From Candidatus Zixiibacteriota bacterium (GTDB taxonomy: Bacteria; Zixibacteria; MSB-5A5; SM1-73), in the NCBI GenBank assembly GCA_029933635.1, contig JAOZNS010000138.1:1-7198 (forward strand): 7,198 bases of DNA, given 5' to 3'. The position numbers and the translations under genes were made by a program. Shown piece after piece: positions 5,852 through 7,198 of the stretch (the stretch's first letter is position 1; the number at the start of each line of letters is the position of its first letter). Under the pieces are notes generated by a model, which was not told the DNA's origin, ran no database searches, and saw only the letters and a program-made list of their open reading frames with translations.

Positions 5852-6550
5852 ATGGAGTCCTCATGGAAGATATCAATCGTCCAATCCTGGAAGAAGATTG
5901 CCAGCTTCGCTCCTGAGGCTCTGCAACTGATCATCATCCTCATCTTGGGATTCATCATCGCCTGGCTGTTGAAGATAATAGTGAGATACATCTTGAAGTT
6001 GGTCAAGTTCGATGTATTTGGCTATCGAATAGGAATGACATCTGTTTTGAGCAAAGCCAGCATCACCCGCTCACCCAGCGAGGTTTGCGGAATTTTTGTC
6101 TACTGGTGTGCAGTTTTCCTTTTCTTTATAGTCGCTCTGGGAACGCTGAATATAGCTGCAGTCGATCATCTTCTCACCTTGATCTTTGCCTACATTCCTC
6201 ATCTGGTGATTGCCATTTTTGTTTTTCTCTTAGGCTACTTTCTTTCCAGATTTTTCAGTCGGGCGATCCTTATAGGTCTGGTGAATGCTCAAGTGAAGTC
6301 CGCCAAACTGATCGCCACCCTTTTCCAGATGTTGATCCTCATCCTCTTCTCAGCCATGGCCATAGAACAGTTAGGAATCGCTCGCGGAATCGTGGTTGCC
6401 ACCTTCGCCATCTCCTTTGGTGGCGTGGTCTTAGCATCAGCCATTGCATTCGGGTTGGGTGGAAAAGATATGGCTAAGGATATACTGGAAAGGAGGTTTA
6501 AGTCTCCAAAGGAGGAAAAACCCAAACCCGATGAGTTTTCTCATCTCTAA
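5852..6550 (+). CDS. MscS-related membrane protein lacking the soluble domain
   Basis: A 232-residue inner-membrane protein with about five hydrophobic segments: 24-48, 78-100, 107-131, 153-173 and 178-202. It resembles the conserved-TM-helix (CmpX-type) group related to small-conductance mechanosensitive channels. The strongest sign is the last helix, rich in Gly and Ala and ending AFGLGGKDMAKDILERR (199-215), like the pore helix and following turn of MscS-type proteins. The beta domain that normally follows the pore helix in MscS is absent: only a Lys/Pro/Glu-rich tail of about 17 residues remains. ATG 5852 has a strong Shine-Dalgarno, aggaggtg (5840-5847), 4 bases upstream. The gene lies 18 bases after the glycosyltransferase and 6 before the phosphatase, so it is almost certainly in their operon. 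A role in osmotic or membrane-tension response fits the solute genes around it, but channel activity is not shown. Confidence 0.75.
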   Translation: MESSWKISIVQSWKKIASFAPEALQLIIILILGFIIAWLLKIIVRYILKLVKFDVFGYRIGMTSVLSKASITRSPSEVCGIFVYWCAVFLFFIVALGTLNIAAVDHLLTLIFAYIPHLVIAIFVFLLGYFLSRFFSRAILIGLVNAQVKSAKLIATLFQMLILILFSAMAIEQLGIARGIVVATFAISFGGVVLASAIAFGLGGKDMAKDILERRFKSPKEEKPKPDEFSHL

Positions 6551-6556
6551 GCTCTT

Positions 6557-7198
6557 ATGGTTCGAAGGAAAAAAAGGGTTTTAATCTTCACCGATCTGGA
6601 CGGAACCCTTCTGGATGTTGATAGCTACTCATTTAAAGAGGCTCTTCCCGCATTAGAAAAAATCAGAAAAAAGAAGATTCCTCTGATTTTGTGTTCCAGC
6701 AAGACCAGAGCAGAAATTGAGATATATCAGAAAAAGATGAAGATAAAACAGCCCTTCATATCTGAGAACGGAGGAGGAGTATTCATTCCTCTGGGATATT
6801 TTCAAAAGATTCCTTTTGAGGCTAAGCAGAAAGGAAAATGCCTGGTTTTGGAATTCGGGAGGCCCTACCGGCAAATAAGAAGGAGATTTGTGGAGGTCAT
6901 AAATAGGTTAAAGCTAAAGGCGATTGGCTTCGGGGATTTAACCGCCGATGAGATTTCCTCTCTGCTCAAGCTTAGCAAAACGGAGGCAAAGCTGGCTAAG
7001 AGAAGGGACTATGACGAGCCCTTTTATTTCTTAAAAGAGACCAGAAGAGAAAAGATCAAATTGGCAAAAGAGGAATTCAAAAGAAGCGGGTTGAGACTGA
7101 CGAAGGGTGGGAGGCTTTTTCATCTCACCGGAGACAACGATAAGGGAAAAGCGGTTAGGCTCTTAACCCGGCTATACAAAATCAACTGGGGATGTGAG
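6557..7198 (+). CDS. gpgP: HAD phosphatase, mannosyl/glucosyl-3-phosphoglycerate phosphatase family (partial)
   Basis: The frame from ATG 6557 stays open for 214 codons to the window edge, so the C-terminus is missing (family members have roughly 240-280 residues). HAD motif I is FTDLDGTLLD (11-20), with nucleophile D13 and acid/base D15. Motif II lies in LILCSSKTRAEI (43-54), followed by PFISENGGGVFIP (66-78). Motifs typical of the MpgP/GpgP subgroup are KRRDYDEPF (148-156) and GGRLFHLTGDNDKGKAV (184-200), the latter holding the motif IV acidic residues. The enzyme would remove phosphate from glucosyl-3-phosphoglycerate made by GpgS, releasing glucosylglycerate. No Shine-Dalgarno precedes the ATG, and it lies 6 bases after the membrane-protein stop, which suggests translational coupling. 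Family membership is clear; preference for glucosyl over mannosyl substrate is inferred from the gpgS gene in the same locus. Confidence 0.85.
   Translation, partial: MVRRKKRVLIFTDLDGTLLDVDSYSFKEALPALEKIRKKKIPLILCSSKTRAEIEIYQKKMKIKQPFISENGGGVFIPLGYFQKIPFEAKQKGKCLVLEFGRPYRQIRRRFVEVINRLKLKAIGFGDLTADEISSLLKLSKTEAKLAKRRDYDEPFYFLKETRREKIKLAKEEFKRSGLRLTKGGRLFHLTGDNDKGKAVRLLTRLYKINWGCE

Noticed and set aside
6085..6477. Plus-strand 130-codon frame, Ser/Cys/Arg-rich, within the membrane-protein gene.
   Set aside because: Composition is typical of an out-of-frame reading of hydrophobic codons, and the MscS-like frame explains the region.

Overview
The window is bacterial DNA of moderate GC. Every convincing gene lies on the + strand. 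Shine-Dalgarno boxes are clear at three starts, and several sites resemble sigma-70 promoters. Arg codons AGA/AGG are common and the proteins are rich in Lys, Glu and Arg. The phylum cannot be assigned from the sequence. The gene content recalls thermophilic or anaerobic lineages that make glucosylglycerate, such as Persephonella, but that is an analogy and not an identification.

Left part (1-1697): decayed DNA. Positions 1-412 hold coding-like stretches in three successive frames, probably a frameshifted gene remnant of unknown function. From about 410 to at least 1591 there is an insertion-sequence remnant. Its DDE transposase (482-1591) stays in one frame but is broken by a TGA at 617-619 and a TAA at 821-823. 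Upstream of it, an inverted repeat pairs with the transposase ribosome binding site and surrounds an extended -10 promoter, the layout expected for blocking read-through expression.

Right part (1698-7198): five co-directional genes forming a putative compatible-solute locus. They are a GT81 glucosyl-3-phosphoglycerate synthase (gpgS), a MOFRL-type glycerate 2-kinase, a second glycosyltransferase with the active-site pattern of mannosylglycerate/glucosylglycerate synthases, a small MscS-related membrane protein without the usual soluble domain, and the start of a HAD phosphatase of the mannosyl/glucosyl-3-phosphoglycerate phosphatase family, which runs off the window at 7198. Genes 1-2 and genes 3-5 look like two transcription units, separated by a 303-base gap holding a terminator-like hairpin and a promoter candidate.

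Working model (inference): gpgS and the phosphatase make glucosylglycerate from NDP-glucose and 3-phosphoglycerate in two steps. The second glycosyltransferase could make the same or a related solute directly from NDP-sugar and D-glycerate. The kinase would control the free glycerate pool, and the membrane protein may respond to osmotic or membrane stress. Both known glucosylglycerate routes would then sit in one locus next to a membrane-tension-type protein.
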